DNA of 64,000 nt from Neobittarella massiliensis (ex Bilen et al. 2018) (GCF_900289145.1 NZ_OKQO01000003.1:269351-333350), one strand, 5' to 3'. Positions 43,003 to 51,619 are shown, numbered from the stretch's first letter. A program made the numbers and translations. The notes: generated from the letters alone by a model not told the origin.

Positions 43003-43206
43003 CTACTGTTTGTCTTCCATATCCAACACGTCGTCTTTTGACAGAGGGATATCGTAGATCTCGCTGTAGGCGCTCACTTCCGGGTTGGTCACCGGCGGAG
43101 TGGGCACCAGGCCCGTGCACTCGGTGCTCGAGGCCACGGCCATCATCTCCTCATACAGCTCCTCCTCGTCATAGGGGTCAACAGGCATATTCGGTGTTTC
43201 ACGCAT
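43003..43206 (-). CDS. Small acidic protein with ECTGL-P motif
   Basis: A 67-residue acidic protein. Residues 9-20 are rich in Asp, Glu and Tyr, followed by SSTECTGLVPTPP (about residues 25-37) and SAYSEIYDIPLSKDDV. I recall similar small proteins in Clostridia with an ECTGL.P core but cannot name a family. There is no signal peptide or membrane helix. The ATG at 43206 has AAAGGAG about 12 bases upstream. It could be a regulatory or precursor peptide; that is speculation. Confidence 0.6.
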   Translation of the reverse strand: MRETPNMPVDPYDEEELYEEMMAVASSTECTGLVPTPPVTNPEVSAYSEIYDIPLSKDDVLDMEDKQ

Positions 43207-43294
43207 TGCCGCCTCAGCTCCTTTCAGGCACCCATAGTATGCCCTGAAATGCGCCGGGCATGTGGCCGCCGCCAAATCGGCCACCAGAGCAGTT

Positions 43295-43429
43295 TTATAT
43301 GATGTCGGCGAGCACCTGAAACATCTGCTCCGGCGGCTCGGCGCCGCCGGCATTCAGCGAGCGCTCGACCAGCCGAAAGCCATCGTTCAAAATTATAAAC
43401 GGGACAGATATGCCGCCACCGACTGATGC
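43295..43429 (-). pseudogene. C-terminal remnant of a DsbA-family thiol oxidoreductase
   Basis: In one minus-strand frame, 44 codons end at a stop at 43295-43297 and encode VGGGISVPFIILNDGF followed by NAGGAEPPEQMFQVL. This is like the end of DsbA/FrnE proteins (a VPxFVI strand, then GAQPPEVFLEAL). A stop immediately upstream and no sign of the rest of the gene suggest a decayed copy. Confidence 0.4.
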
Positions 43430-43751
43430 CTATAATGGACCTATAGATACCGCTTTTTGCGATGGTTCGATGATGGTATCGGTACGAACCGTTTTATCCT
43501 ACCGGGTGTGTGTCAGAACCTCCTGTAAGGTCAGGTCAAATAAAAGGCCTACTGTGCAAGCTGGTATGGAGGTATCTATAGTGGTTTTGATAAAGGTGTC
43601 CCATCTGCCGCTAAAGGTGTTTATCCGTATAAAAGCAGTGATCTTATGGGCACGGGCATCATAACAGGTACAAAAAATGCCCGTCGGCACCGTGCCCAGC
43701 GGACATTTTTGCCATTGAGGCGGGGGATAGGAGCTGGCGGCAGTAACAGGA
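43430..43751. other. Gene-free stretch upstream of the DsbA remnant
   Basis: Open frames here have no ribosome site and no family. Earlier parts of the decayed DsbA-type gene may have been here but are not readable. Confidence 0.35.
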
Positions 43752-44432
43752 TCAGTTGCTGCCGGAATTGAAAAACGGGGCCAATGCCTGGGCCACTCCG
43801 CTGACCGGCATGGTCTGTAAGGTCACCTTGCCCGGCCCGGTCACAACGGTGTTAAAAAATCCCTCGCCGCCCAAAAACTTGTTTTTAATGCCTTTTACCG
43901 TCTGTATCTCCATGGTGCAGGTGGCATCCATCATGGCCAGATTGCCGGTATCTACGACCATGCTCTGGCCGGGCTGCAAGTCGTACTCGACGGCATAGCC
44001 GTCGATCTCGACAAAGGCCGTACCACTGCCCGACAGCCGCTGCATAATAAAGCCCTCACCGCCAAAAAAGCCGGCGCCCAATTTTTTCTGGAAATGCAGC
44101 GAGAGCTGTACCCCCGATTCCGAGGCCAAAAACCCGGTCTTCTGCACGATGACCGGGTGCTCGGGCGAGATAGAGATCGCGCGGATAGAACCGGGGAAGC
44201 TGGAGGCGAAGGCGATAAGTCCAGGACCGCCCTGGGCGGTATAGATGTTTTGGAACATGGCCTCACCCGAGAACATGCGGCCAAAAGCCTTGCCGATACC
44301 GCCGGCCGAGGTCTGCATATCCATATTGGGCGACATCCAGGCCATCGACCCCTTTTCGGTGATCATTGACTCGCCGGCGGCGAGCGAACAGGTGACGACT
44401 GGCATGGGCTCGCCGATGATTTGATACTGCAT
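43752..44432 (-). CDS. AIM24/TIGR00266 family protein
   Basis: A 226-residue soluble beta-rich protein of the TIGR00266/AIM24 family. MQYQIIGEPMPVVTCSLAAG at the N-terminus, the glycine-rich GGIGKAFGRMFSGEAMF, GGEGFIMQRLSGSG and a final GGEGFFNTVVTGPGKV are diagnostic. The function in bacteria is unknown; a stress or membrane-associated role has been suggested for relatives. GAGGAGG precedes the ATG. It appears monocistronic. Confidence 0.92.
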   Translation of the reverse strand: MQYQIIGEPMPVVTCSLAAGESMITEKGSMAWMSPNMDMQTSAGGIGKAFGRMFSGEAMFQNIYTAQGGPGLIAFASSFPGSIRAISISPEHPVIVQKTGFLASESGVQLSLHFQKKLGAGFFGGEGFIMQRLSGSGTAFVEIDGYAVEYDLQPGQSMVVDTGNLAMMDATCTMEIQTVKGIKNKFLGGEGFFNTVVTGPGKVTLQTMPVSGVAQALAPFFNSGSN

Positions 44433-44596
44433 GGTAAATCCTCCTCTAAATAGGTCATACGGCTAAAAACGAGCTGTAGCGGTCTCTGGGCCATCTCCGC
44501 TGCACACAGATGACAAATCGCAGCGGCCCCTCTTACCGGCTACCTCTTTACTATACAGGACCAACGGGCTATTTGGCAACAAGAAACCGTCCCAGT

Positions 44597-45862
44597 CTAC
44601 AGCTGCTGTGGCGTCAGCTCCACACAGTGCCAGTCAAATCCGGCCTGATCCATGAGCGCTAAATAGGGCAGGGGGTCAAAATATTCCGGCGAAAACACGC
44701 CGCTGTCGCGCCACACCCCAGTGGCGATCAGCTCAAGGGCCAGCGCGGCGCCAAAACCAGTCTGGGCCACTACAGCCTGCATGTCCCAATCGGCCATAGC
44801 TCTGGTATTTTCATAGGTCTGGTACAAAAACACCTCTTTGCGCCGCCCGTCTTTTTGGCCGATACAGTGCACCCCCACACACATGCTGCCGGTCATCTCG
44901 CGGCCGATATCTCTGGGCTGGGGCGCGCAGGCCGCCACCACATCTCGGGGGACCACCTGTACACCCCCCACGTTTACCGGCTTTAAACTGCGCAGCCCCA
45001 ATGCATCCAGCGTCTTTAGCGCGGTTATCAAATTGGGGTCCAGCGCGATCTTAAAAGTGGCCCGCTTTAGTCCGTAGCGCGCCAGGTAGCGGGGCATCGT
45101 CACCACCTCTTCATGCTCCACCTTTACCAGGTGGTTGGAGCCGATGCCGTCGGGCATCACAAAGGTCTCGCCGCCGGTCAGGGCGGGCTCCACGATCAGC
45201 CCGCCCCGGTCGCGGTCATACTCCACGTTGGGGTTCATGCACTCATCGAGCACCGTCCACACATTAAAGCCAAAGGCGATCTGGTCCGGTCCCGCCCCGG
45301 GGATAGACAGGTCACCGCCATCTTTTACGTGCACCTCCTCCAGCGAGTCAAACAGGTACTGTGCGGCGTAGCGGGCAAATACGTTCACCACTCCCGGGTC
45401 TATACCCAGGCAGATGCAGGCCATCCGGCCGCGCTGCTGCCACTCCTCATGGCGGCTAAAGTTGTAAGCGGTCATCGGGCGGTCGTAGCTGTTTTCGATC
45501 CCCGGTCCGTAGGCCGGTCTCTGGCTGGGGATCGACCAGGTGCCCATGTTGGCGTAGTCGGCCCCGGCTAAAAAGGCGGCGTCAAAAATGTTATCAGCTA
45601 CAAACGGTGCTGCCGCATCCATGATCAGGTCGATCTGGTGCGCCTGTGCCAGGTCGGCGATAGCCTGGGTGCTGCGGGCGTCCAGCGCCGCCACGGTACA
45701 GCGTTCAGGAAAGGGGAGCCTTGCTACCACCTGCCGTGCCCGCGCGATATCGATATCGCAGACCAGCGCCCCGGTAAACCAGTGCCCCTCTCGGTCGCGT
45801 GTCTGCATGACCTTCAAAATACACTCCCCGACCGCTCCGGCCCCCACCAACATCATCTTCAT
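44597..45862 (-). CDS. Saccharopine dehydrogenase-like oxidoreductase
   Basis: A 421-residue NAD(P)-dependent enzyme. The Rossmann motif VGAGAVGECILKVM is at residues 5-18, and the C-terminal catalytic domain of the saccharopine/carboxynorspermidine dehydrogenase group follows (GIDPGVVNVFARYAA, then GGETFVMPDG). Such enzymes make or break secondary amines between amino acids, keto acids or polyamines. The ATG at 45862 has GGAGGAA ahead. The leader carries a glycine-type riboswitch and terminator, so expression probably responds to glycine or a related compound. Exact substrates unknown. Confidence 0.82.
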   Translation of the reverse strand: MKMMLVGAGAVGECILKVMQTRDREGHWFTGALVCDIDIARARQVVARLPFPERCTVAALDARSTQAIADLAQAHQIDLIMDAAAPFVADNIFDAAFLAGADYANMGTWSIPSQRPAYGPGIENSYDRPMTAYNFSRHEEWQQRGRMACICLGIDPGVVNVFARYAAQYLFDSLEEVHVKDGGDLSIPGAGPDQIAFGFNVWTVLDECMNPNVEYDRDRGGLIVEPALTGGETFVMPDGIGSNHLVKVEHEEVVTMPRYLARYGLKRATFKIALDPNLITALKTLDALGLRSLKPVNVGGVQVVPRDVVAACAPQPRDIGREMTGSMCVGVHCIGQKDGRRKEVFLYQTYENTRAMADWDMQAVVAQTGFGAALALELIATGVWRDSGVFSPEYFDPLPYLALMDQAGFDWHCVELTPQQL

Positions 45863-45960
45863 TTTCAGTTCCTCCACCAATTTGTATTTTGTCCCAACAG
45901 CCATACACAGGCGCGAATGTGTCCAGATCACACGGTCTTACCGGCAGTGGTATCTACACC

Positions 45961-46001
45961 AAAAAAGAGAGAGCCGGCGCGCCAAATGCGCACATGCTCT
46001 C
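45961..46001 (-). terminator. Riboswitch terminator before the saccharopine dehydrogenase-like gene
   Basis: On the minus strand AGAGAGAGC pairs with GCTCTCTCT and six U follow. The 5' arm overlaps the 3' end of the second aptamer (GGACAGAGAG), so aptamer folding and termination exclude each other. Confidence 0.85.
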
Positions 46002-46190
46002 TCTGTCCTTTTGCCAGTTGGTTATTGCCACGTAGGCGGCGGCCGCAGCCGCTCTCTTCAGAGGTCCGTCTGGCTACCTTCCTTTTTGCCTGTCAGTTTC
46101 TGCCGCCGGGGAAATGTGCGCCCCGGGCGGTTTGCTTCTTCGGCCCCGGCGTCTCATCGCGCCGATGTCTAGGGTCGCCATCCACCGTAT
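45999..46190 (-). ncRNA. Tandem glycine-type riboswitch
   Basis: Aptamer 1 carries GGCCGAAGAAGCAAA and GACAGGCAAAAAGGAAGG, closed by TGGC-ACC/GGT-GCCA. Aptamer 2 ends in CTGGCAAAAGGACAGAG, closed by CCTCTG/CAGAG. These are the conserved strings of the gcvT (glycine) riboswitch. The second aptamer lacks a clear GCCGAAG string. With the overlapping terminator, this looks like an ON switch. Confidence 0.75.
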
Positions 46191-46239
46191 ATGCTGTTTT
46201 CTGTATCCATCTTACTGAAAAAAGATGATTTGTCAAGTG

Positions 46240-46268
46240 TTTCAAGGGCAGCTTTGTGGAGCTATAAT
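46240..46268 (+). promoter_or_regulatory. Promoter of the DUF1905 gene
   Basis: TTTCAA, 17 bases, TATAAT, 30 bases before the start codon. Confidence 0.6.
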
Positions 46269-46297
46269 AAAGGGAGAAAAGTAGGAGAGAGGACAGA

Positions 46298-46570
46298 ATG
46301 AAAAATAAAGGTGTTTACCGCTTTCGAGCCGAGATCAAAAAAGTTCCGGATATCGATGGCGCCTATGTAGAGATCCCTTTTGACGTGCGGGCAGAATTTG
46401 GCCGCGGCCGGGTCCCGGTACATGCCACCTTCGACGGCTGCCCTTATGACGGCAGTCTGGTGCGCATGAAAACGCCCGGCCATATATTGGGTCTGCGAAA
46501 AGATATTCGCGCAAAGATCGGCAAACAGCCAGGCGATCAAGTAGAGGTCTGCCTGTGGGAGCGAAAATAA
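46298..46570 (+). CDS. DUF1905 domain protein
   Basis: A 90-residue small beta protein of the DUF1905 family. [24 protein letters not shown] is the N-terminal strand pair (here cut into recognisable parts), then [18 protein letters not shown] and [22 protein letters not shown]. Members occur alone or fused to YdeI-like domains; the role is unknown. TAGGAGAGAGG precedes the ATG. A 22-bp palindrome starts four bases after its stop codon. Confidence 0.88.
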   Translation: MKNKGVYRFRAEIKKVPDIDGAYVEIPFDVRAEFGRGRVPVHATFDGCPYDGSLVRMKTPGHILGLRKDIRAKIGKQPGDQVEVCLWERK

Positions 46571-46573
46571 GCG

Positions 46574-46595
46574 TGTAAATGTAATTAGCTTTACA
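46574..46595. promoter_or_regulatory. 22-bp palindrome, copy c
   Basis: TGTAAATG, six bases, GCTTTACA, directly after the DUF1905 stop codon. It is related to copies a and b at 20.5 kb. Confidence 0.45.
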
Positions 46596-46623
46596 CACAA
46601 ATACGGCAAGATCTGACAAAGAT

Positions 46624-46645
46624 CCCTGTATTACAGGGGTTTTTG
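46624..46645 (+). terminator. Terminator after the DUF1905 gene
   Basis: CCCTGT-ATT-ACAGGG, then GGTTTTTG. It lies between palindromes c and d. Confidence 0.65.
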
Positions 46646-46973
46646 CATATGTAAAGTGAAAACACATTACAATCAAGGCGAAGCGGTACAGCAAAAATAA
46701 GCGGGGAGAACTGGCGACTGGCAGCAAAATGAACCTCTTCAATATTCACGGACCCCGCTTTACAGGGTGGCTATTTGCCGGTGTTGTTTGCTGATGGCCA
46801 AAAGAGTGCTGTGGACGGCAGGCACCGCTTTGTGGATGTGCTGGCTCAGTACGCCCCCGCGGCCGGCCCGTCGCTTCCCGCCGCCGGCAGCCGTTAGCTG
46901 TGCCTGCACGTGTAAGCGTGGGTAAATAAAAGAAGTTCCAGATCTGACCGGAGAAGTTTATCCGGATGCCAAA
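46646..46973. other. Gene-free region between the DUF1905 gene and nfnB
   Basis: It contains palindrome d at its left end and a possible long stem (AAGCGGGG near 46698 with CCCCGCTT near 46760). I see no gene. Confidence 0.4.
46650..46671. promoter_or_regulatory. 22-bp palindrome, copy d
   Basis: TGTAAAGT, six bases, ACATTACA, 76 bp from copy c, with the DUF1905 terminator between them. Confidence 0.5.
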
Positions 46974-47010
46974 GAGGGGGCCGCAGCTTTAAAAGCTGCG
47001 GCCCCCTCTT
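46974..47010. terminator. Terminator after nfnB
   Basis: AGAGGGGGCCGCAGCTT and AAGCTGCGGCCCCCTCT form a perfect stem just past the nfnB stop codon. Confidence 0.8.
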
Positions 47011-47024
47011 AAGTGGAGATTTTT

Positions 47025-48413
47025 TTACTTTTCCTGCAGATAGTGGTTAATGGCCTGGGCCGCCTTTTTACCGGCGCCCATGGCCAGGATCACCGTTGCC
47101 GCCCCGGTCACCGTGTCGCCGCCGGCGTAAACACCTTGGCGAGAGGTGAGCCCGGTATCCTCCTCGGCAATGATACAGCCGCGGCGGTCGGTTTGCAGCC
47201 CCTCGGTAGTGTTGCGGATCAGGGGGTTGGGGGAGGTGCCGATCGCCATGATCACACAGTCTACCTCCATGGTAAAGGCCGAACCCTCTTTGACCACCGG
47301 CCGCCGCCGGCCCGATTCGTCGGGTTCGCCCAGCTCCATCTTCATGCAGGTCATGCCGTTTACAAATTTGTGCTCGTCGCCCAGTATCTCGGTGGGGTTG
47401 GTGAGCGTATCAAAAATGACCCCTTCCTCTTTGGCGTGCTCGATCTCCTCCCGGCGGGCGGGCATCTCGGCATCACTGCGGCGGTAAACGATATGTACCT
47501 CTTCGGCGCCCAACCGCAGCGCGCAGCGCGCAGCGTCCATAGCCACGTTGCCGCCGCCAACCACCGCCACTTTTTTGGCGCGGGAGATGGGGGTATCGCT
47601 GCCGGGCAGGTAGGCCTTCATCAGGTTGGTGCGGGTCAAAAACTCGTTGGCCGAGTACACGCCTTTTAGGTTTTCCCCGGGAATACCCATAAACCGGGGC
47701 AGCCCGGCGCCAGAGCCCACGAACACCGCCTCGTATCCCTGCTCAAACAGCTCGTCTACGGTGACCGTTTTGCCAACTACCACATTGGTCTGCACATCTA
47801 CACCCAGCGCTTTCAGGGTGTCTATCTCTTTTTGTACGATGGCTTTGGGCAGGCGAAACTCGGGGATGCCGTACACCAGCACGCCGCCGGCGGTGTGCAG
47901 CGCCTCGAAAACCGTCACCTGATAGCCGGCCTTTTGCAGGTCGCCGGCACAGGTCAGGCCAGAGGGGCCCGCCCCCACCACCGCCACCCGGTGGCCGTTG
48001 GGCGCCGGTCTCTGCGGGGCAGCGGTGGCATTTTGCATGTGCCAGTCAGCCACAAAGCGCTCCAGTCGACCAATGGCCACCGGCTCGCCCTTGATGCCGC
48101 GCACGCATTTTTGCTCACACTGGGTCTCCTGCGGGCAAACCCGTCCGCACACCGCCGGCAGAGAGGACTGGGCCTGCAGCACCTGGTAAGCGCCCTCAAA
48201 GTCCCGCTCCTTTATCTTGGAGATAAAACCGGGTATGTCGATCGACACCGGGCATCCGCCCACACAGGGCTTGTTCTTGCAGTTCAGGCAGCGCATGGCC
48301 TCGTCTACGGCCTGCTGCTCGCTATAGCCCAGCGCTACCTCATCAAAATTGTGGCGGCGCACCTCAGGGGCCTGCAGGGGCATCTCGTTTTTGTGTAAAG
48401 ACATGTTGGGCAC
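47025..48413 (-). CDS. nfnB: NfnB-like large subunit (GltA-type NADPH-dependent reductase)
   Basis: A 462-residue iron-sulfur flavoprotein. The N-terminus has two [4Fe-4S] cysteine sets (CLNCKNKPCVGGCPV and CGRVCPQETQCEQKC), then an FAD-binding AVVGAGPSGLTCAGDL and a NADPH-binding VAVVGGGNVAMDAARCA. Together with the upstream subunit it forms NADH-dependent reduced ferredoxin:NADP oxidoreductase, an electron-bifurcating cytosolic enzyme of anaerobes; the same family includes the glutamate synthase small subunit. The GTG start has AAGGAGG ahead, and only two bases separate it from the nfnA stop codon. Confidence 0.9.
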   Translation of the reverse strand: MPNMSLHKNEMPLQAPEVRRHNFDEVALGYSEQQAVDEAMRCLNCKNKPCVGGCPVSIDIPGFISKIKERDFEGAYQVLQAQSSLPAVCGRVCPQETQCEQKCVRGIKGEPVAIGRLERFVADWHMQNATAAPQRPAPNGHRVAVVGAGPSGLTCAGDLQKAGYQVTVFEALHTAGGVLVYGIPEFRLPKAIVQKEIDTLKALGVDVQTNVVVGKTVTVDELFEQGYEAVFVGSGAGLPRFMGIPGENLKGVYSANEFLTRTNLMKAYLPGSDTPISRAKKVAVVGGGNVAMDAARCALRLGAEEVHIVYRRSDAEMPARREEIEHAKEEGVIFDTLTNPTEILGDEHKFVNGMTCMKMELGEPDESGRRRPVVKEGSAFTMEVDCVIMAIGTSPNPLIRNTTEGLQTDRRGCIIAEEDTGLTSRQGVYAGGDTVTGAATVILAMGAGKKAAQAINHYLQEK

Positions 48414-48415
48414 AG

Positions 48416-49258
48416 TTACTCTACCTCCTTACTGAGGAGGTTGCAGGTCTCCTCGTACTGGTGGCGCTCAAAATCGCGGTACATGGCCCCGCGCTCCATA
48501 GCCTCGTCAAAATCCACCAGGTGGCCGTCAAAATCCGGCCCGTCTACACAGGCAAATTTGGTCTCGCCACCCACCGTCAAGCGGCAGCCGCCGCACATGC
48601 CGGTGCCGTCTATCATGATGGGGTTCATGCTGACGACGGTCTTGATGCCGTAGCTCTCGGTCAGCTTGCAGACAAACTTCATCATGATCAGCGGGCCGAT
48701 GGCGATGACCTCATCGTACTGCTCGCCGGCTTTGATCAGGTCTTCCAGGGCGTTGGTCACCAGCCCCTTTTGCCCGTAAGAGCCGTCGTCAGACATGATG
48801 ATCAGCTTGTCGCTGACCGCCCGAAACTCGTCCTTTAAGATGACCAGATCCCGGTTGCGAAAGCCCACGATGGTATGTACCACGGCCCCCAGCTGATGCA
48901 GCTTTTTCGCTACTGGGTAGGCGATCGCGCTGCCCACGCCGCCGCCGATCACGGCCACCTTTTTAAGCCCCTCCAGGTGACTCGGGGTGCCCAGCGGCCC
49001 CACAAAGTCGTGCAGGCATTGGCCCTCGTTCAGGGCGCCCAGCTTGGCGGTGGTGGCGCCCACGATCTGAAAGATAATGGTCACCGTGCCTGCCGCGGGG
49101 TCAAAATCGGCAATAGTCAGGGGGATGCGCTCCCCATTTTCATCTACCCGCAAAATGATGAACTGGCCCGGCTGGGCCTTGGCGGCCACCAGTGGGGCCT
49201 GTATCTCCATTAAGGTAACGGTGGGGTTGAGCACCTTTTTTCGCTTTATCTCGTACAT
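48416..49258 (-). CDS. nfnA: NfnA-like small subunit (ferredoxin-NADP reductase/SudB type)
   Basis: A 280-residue flavoprotein: FAD-binding domain first (PGQFIILRVDENGERIPLTIAD, here at about residues 30-50), then a NAD-binding domain (VAVIGGGVGSAIAYPVAKKL) and a C-terminal [2Fe-2S] cysteine cluster (MCGGCRLTVGGETKFACVDG, about 217-236). It binds NADH in the NfnAB bifurcating complex. I chose the ATG at 49258 because GAGGAG is six bases upstream. The adjacent nfnB gene supports the identity; sulfide dehydrogenase subunit B is the alternative name for this family. Confidence 0.9.
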   Translation of the reverse strand: MYEIKRKKVLNPTVTLMEIQAPLVAAKAQPGQFIILRVDENGERIPLTIADFDPAAGTVTIIFQIVGATTAKLGALNEGQCLHDFVGPLGTPSHLEGLKKVAVIGGGVGSAIAYPVAKKLHQLGAVVHTIVGFRNRDLVILKDEFRAVSDKLIIMSDDGSYGQKGLVTNALEDLIKAGEQYDEVIAIGPLIMMKFVCKLTESYGIKTVVSMNPIMIDGTGMCGGCRLTVGGETKFACVDGPDFDGHLVDFDEAMERGAMYRDFERHQYEETCNLLSKEVE

Positions 49259-49360
49259 GGCAACTCCTCTACTCCTGTCTGTGCACAGCCGGGGCGTCTT
49301 GGCAGCCGGCTGTCGGTCGCAGTTAAAAAAGGGACGGGGCGCCGCCCCGACCAGGCTTTT

Positions 49361-49390
49361 AGTATAGCCTATAAACACCGCTTTTGTCTA
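49361..49390 (-). promoter_or_regulatory. Promoter of nfnAB
   Basis: TAGACA, 18 bases, TATACT on the minus strand; the leader of about 95 nt has a CGGGGC/GCCCCG hairpin. Confidence 0.55.
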
Positions 49391-49589
49391 CTGCTGTCGC
49401 ACCATCAGATGTACCAAACTTTGGCTCTGTAAGGCCACAGGTTCTGCTGCTTGCGGACTGTGGGGGCAGATTGCCTGCCCCCCAAAGACAGCGCTTTCAG
49501 CATCGGTACAGCCCGCTGTAGCTCTTAGATGAATAGCTGTATAAACAGAGACTGTTTTTGTGCAAATGGCACAATTTACAAATTGTTCA
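49391..49589. other. Divergent region between nfnAB and htpG
   Basis: No gene. It contains a hairpin GGGGGCAG/CTGCCCCC (49463-49484) of unknown role. Confidence 0.4.
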
Positions 49590-49618
49590 TTGAAATAAAA
49601 AAGGGATTGCGGTATTCT
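49590..49618 (+). promoter_or_regulatory. Sigma-A promoter of htpG
   Basis: TTGAAA, 17 bases, TATTCT. The CIRCE operator begins five bases downstream. Confidence 0.75.
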
Positions 49619-49622
49619 CTAA

Positions 49623-49649
49623 TTAGCACTCTAATTGCTCGAGTGCTAA
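49623..49649. promoter_or_regulatory. CIRCE element (HrcA operator)
   Basis: TTAGCACTC, nine bases, GAGTGCTAA, a perfect match to CIRCE over the predicted htpG transcription start. HrcA should repress htpG until heat or protein-folding stress. Confidence 0.96.
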
Positions 49650-49673
49650 TTTTGCGAGAGGGAGATCGTTTCC

Positions 49674-51572
49674 ATGGCTAAAAAACAATTCAAAGCAGAG
49701 TCTAAACGGCTGCTCGATTTGATGATCCATTCCATCTACTCCAATCGGGAGATATTCCTGCGCGAGATCTTGTCAAACGCCTCCGACGCCATCGACAAGC
49801 TGTGTTACCGCGGCCTGACCGACAGGGAAGTGGGCCTTTCGAGAGACGACTTTTATATCGAGATACTGCCGGATAGAGAGGCGCGCACCATCACCGTGCG
49901 CGACAACGGTATCGGCATGGACCGGCAGTCGCTGGAAGAAAACCTGGGTACCATCGCCAGCAGCGGTTCGCTGCAGTTTAAAAAAGAGATCGCCGGCCAA
50001 GAAGGAGCCGACGACACCGATATCATCGGCCAGTTCGGCGTCGGCTTTTACTCGGCCTTTATCGTCAGTGACAAGGTCACCGTCATCACCCGCCCCTACG
50101 GCAGCGACGTAGCCTATAAATGGATCTCCTCCGGCGCCGACGGCTACACCATTACCGAGTGCGCCCGCGACACTGCCGGCACCGACGTCATCATGCACCT
50201 CAAAGAGGACACCGAAGACGACAAGTACAGCGAGTTTTTAGAGGAGTACCGGCTGCGCAGTCTGGTAAAAAAGTACTCCGACTACATCCGCTGGCCCATC
50301 AAAATGATGGTCACCAAGTCGCGCCCGGTCGAAGTCGGTGAGGGGGAGGACAAAAAGACCGAGTACGAGCAGTACAGCGAGGTCGATACCCTCAACAGCA
50401 TGGTCCCCATCTGGCACCGCCCCAAGAGCGAAGTCACCAGCGAGGAGTACGCCGATTTCTACCGCGAGAAGTGCGGCGACTTCGAGGCCCCGCTCACCAC
50501 CATCCGGGTCAGCACCGAGGGCCTCACCTCCTACGAGGCGCTGCTGTTCATCCCGGCGCGCACCCCCTACAATTACTATTCAAACGACTACCAGAAAGGC
50601 CTGCAGCTCTACTCCAGCGGCGTGCTCATCATGGAGAACTGCGCCGATCTGCTGCCCGAGCACTTCCGCTTTGTCAAAGGTGTGGTCGACTCGCCCGATG
50701 TGTCTCTGAACATCTCCCGCGAGATGTTGCAGCAGGACCGGCAGGTGCGCACCATCGCCACCAATATCGAAAAGAAGATCCGCCGCGAGCTGGAGAAGCT
50801 GCTCGAGAGCGACCGCGAGAAGTACGAGAGCTTCTTTGCCCAGTTTGGCCTGCAGCTCAAATACGGTGCGGTCGGCGATTACGGCGCCCACAAAGATCAG
50901 CTGCGCGACCTGCTGCTGTTCTACTCCTCCACCCAGGAAAAGCCGGTCACTTTAAAAGAGTATGTCGCCCGCATGCCCGAGGATCAAAAAGAGATCTATT
51001 ATGCCTGCGGCGATTCGGTGCAGAAGATCGCCAATCTCCCCCAGACCGAGGCCATCCGCGACCGCGGCTGGGAGATCCTCTACCTCACCGACGAAGTGGA
51101 CGAGTTCGTGATGCAGATCCTGCACGACCAGGACGGCAAGGAGCTCAAAAACGTCAATGCCGCCGAGCTGCCCGAGAGCGAAGAGGAGAAAAAGGCGGCG
51201 AAAGAAAAAGAGGAGCAGAGCGGCGAGCTGCTGGCCTTCTTAAAAGAGACGCTCAAAGACAAAGTCAGCGACGTGCAGATATCCTCTAAGCTCAAAAGCC
51301 ACCCGGTATTTCTCTCCAGCACCGGCGAAGTCACGCTGGAGATGGAAAAGTACTTCGCCCAGATGAAGATGGAGGACGCGCCCAAAGCCCAGCGAGTGCT
51401 CGAGCTGGGGGCTGACCACCCCATGTTTAATAAGCTGCAGCAGGCCTTTAGCAGCGACCGGGACCGCGCCGCCAAGCTGGCCCAGCTGCTCTATCAGCAG
51501 GCCAGCCTGATCGCGGGCTTTGCCATCGAGGACCCCACCGCCTACACCGATCTGGTCTGCGAGCTGCTCTAA
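49674..51572 (+). CDS. htpG: Molecular chaperone HtpG (Hsp90)
   Basis: A 632-residue Hsp90 homologue. The N-terminal ATPase domain has FLREILSNASDAIDKL (about residues 26-41), DNGIGM and GQFGVGFYSAF (lid and ATP contacts), followed by the middle domain (about 225-490) and C-terminal dimerisation domain. It refolds stressed proteins in the cytosol. The ribosome site is GAGAGGGAG. A CIRCE element at the promoter shows control by HrcA, in contrast to B. subtilis, where htpG is not a CIRCE gene. It has no partner genes in the operon except possibly mutM. Confidence 0.97.
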   Translation: MAKKQFKAESKRLLDLMIHSIYSNREIFLREILSNASDAIDKLCYRGLTDREVGLSRDDFYIEILPDREARTITVRDNGIGMDRQSLEENLGTIASSGSLQFKKEIAGQEGADDTDIIGQFGVGFYSAFIVSDKVTVITRPYGSDVAYKWISSGADGYTITECARDTAGTDVIMHLKEDTEDDKYSEFLEEYRLRSLVKKYSDYIRWPIKMMVTKSRPVEVGEGEDKKTEYEQYSEVDTLNSMVPIWHRPKSEVTSEEYADFYREKCGDFEAPLTTIRVSTEGLTSYEALLFIPARTPYNYYSNDYQKGLQLYSSGVLIMENCADLLPEHFRFVKGVVDSPDVSLNISREMLQQDRQVRTIATNIEKKIRRELEKLLESDREKYESFFAQFGLQLKYGAVGDYGAHKDQLRDLLLFYSSTQEKPVTLKEYVARMPEDQKEIYYACGDSVQKIANLPQTEAIRDRGWEILYLTDEVDEFVMQILHDQDGKELKNVNAAELPESEEEKKAAKEKEEQSGELLAFLKETLKDKVSDVQISSKLKSHPVFLSSTGEVTLEMEKYFAQMKMEDAPKAQRVLELGADHPMFNKLQQAFSSDRDRAAKLAQLLYQQASLIAGFAIEDPTAYTDLVCELL

Positions 51573-51619
51573 ACAGCCGCCGCCAGAAGAGAGCGACCAC
51601 ATAGGTCAAGGAGATACCC

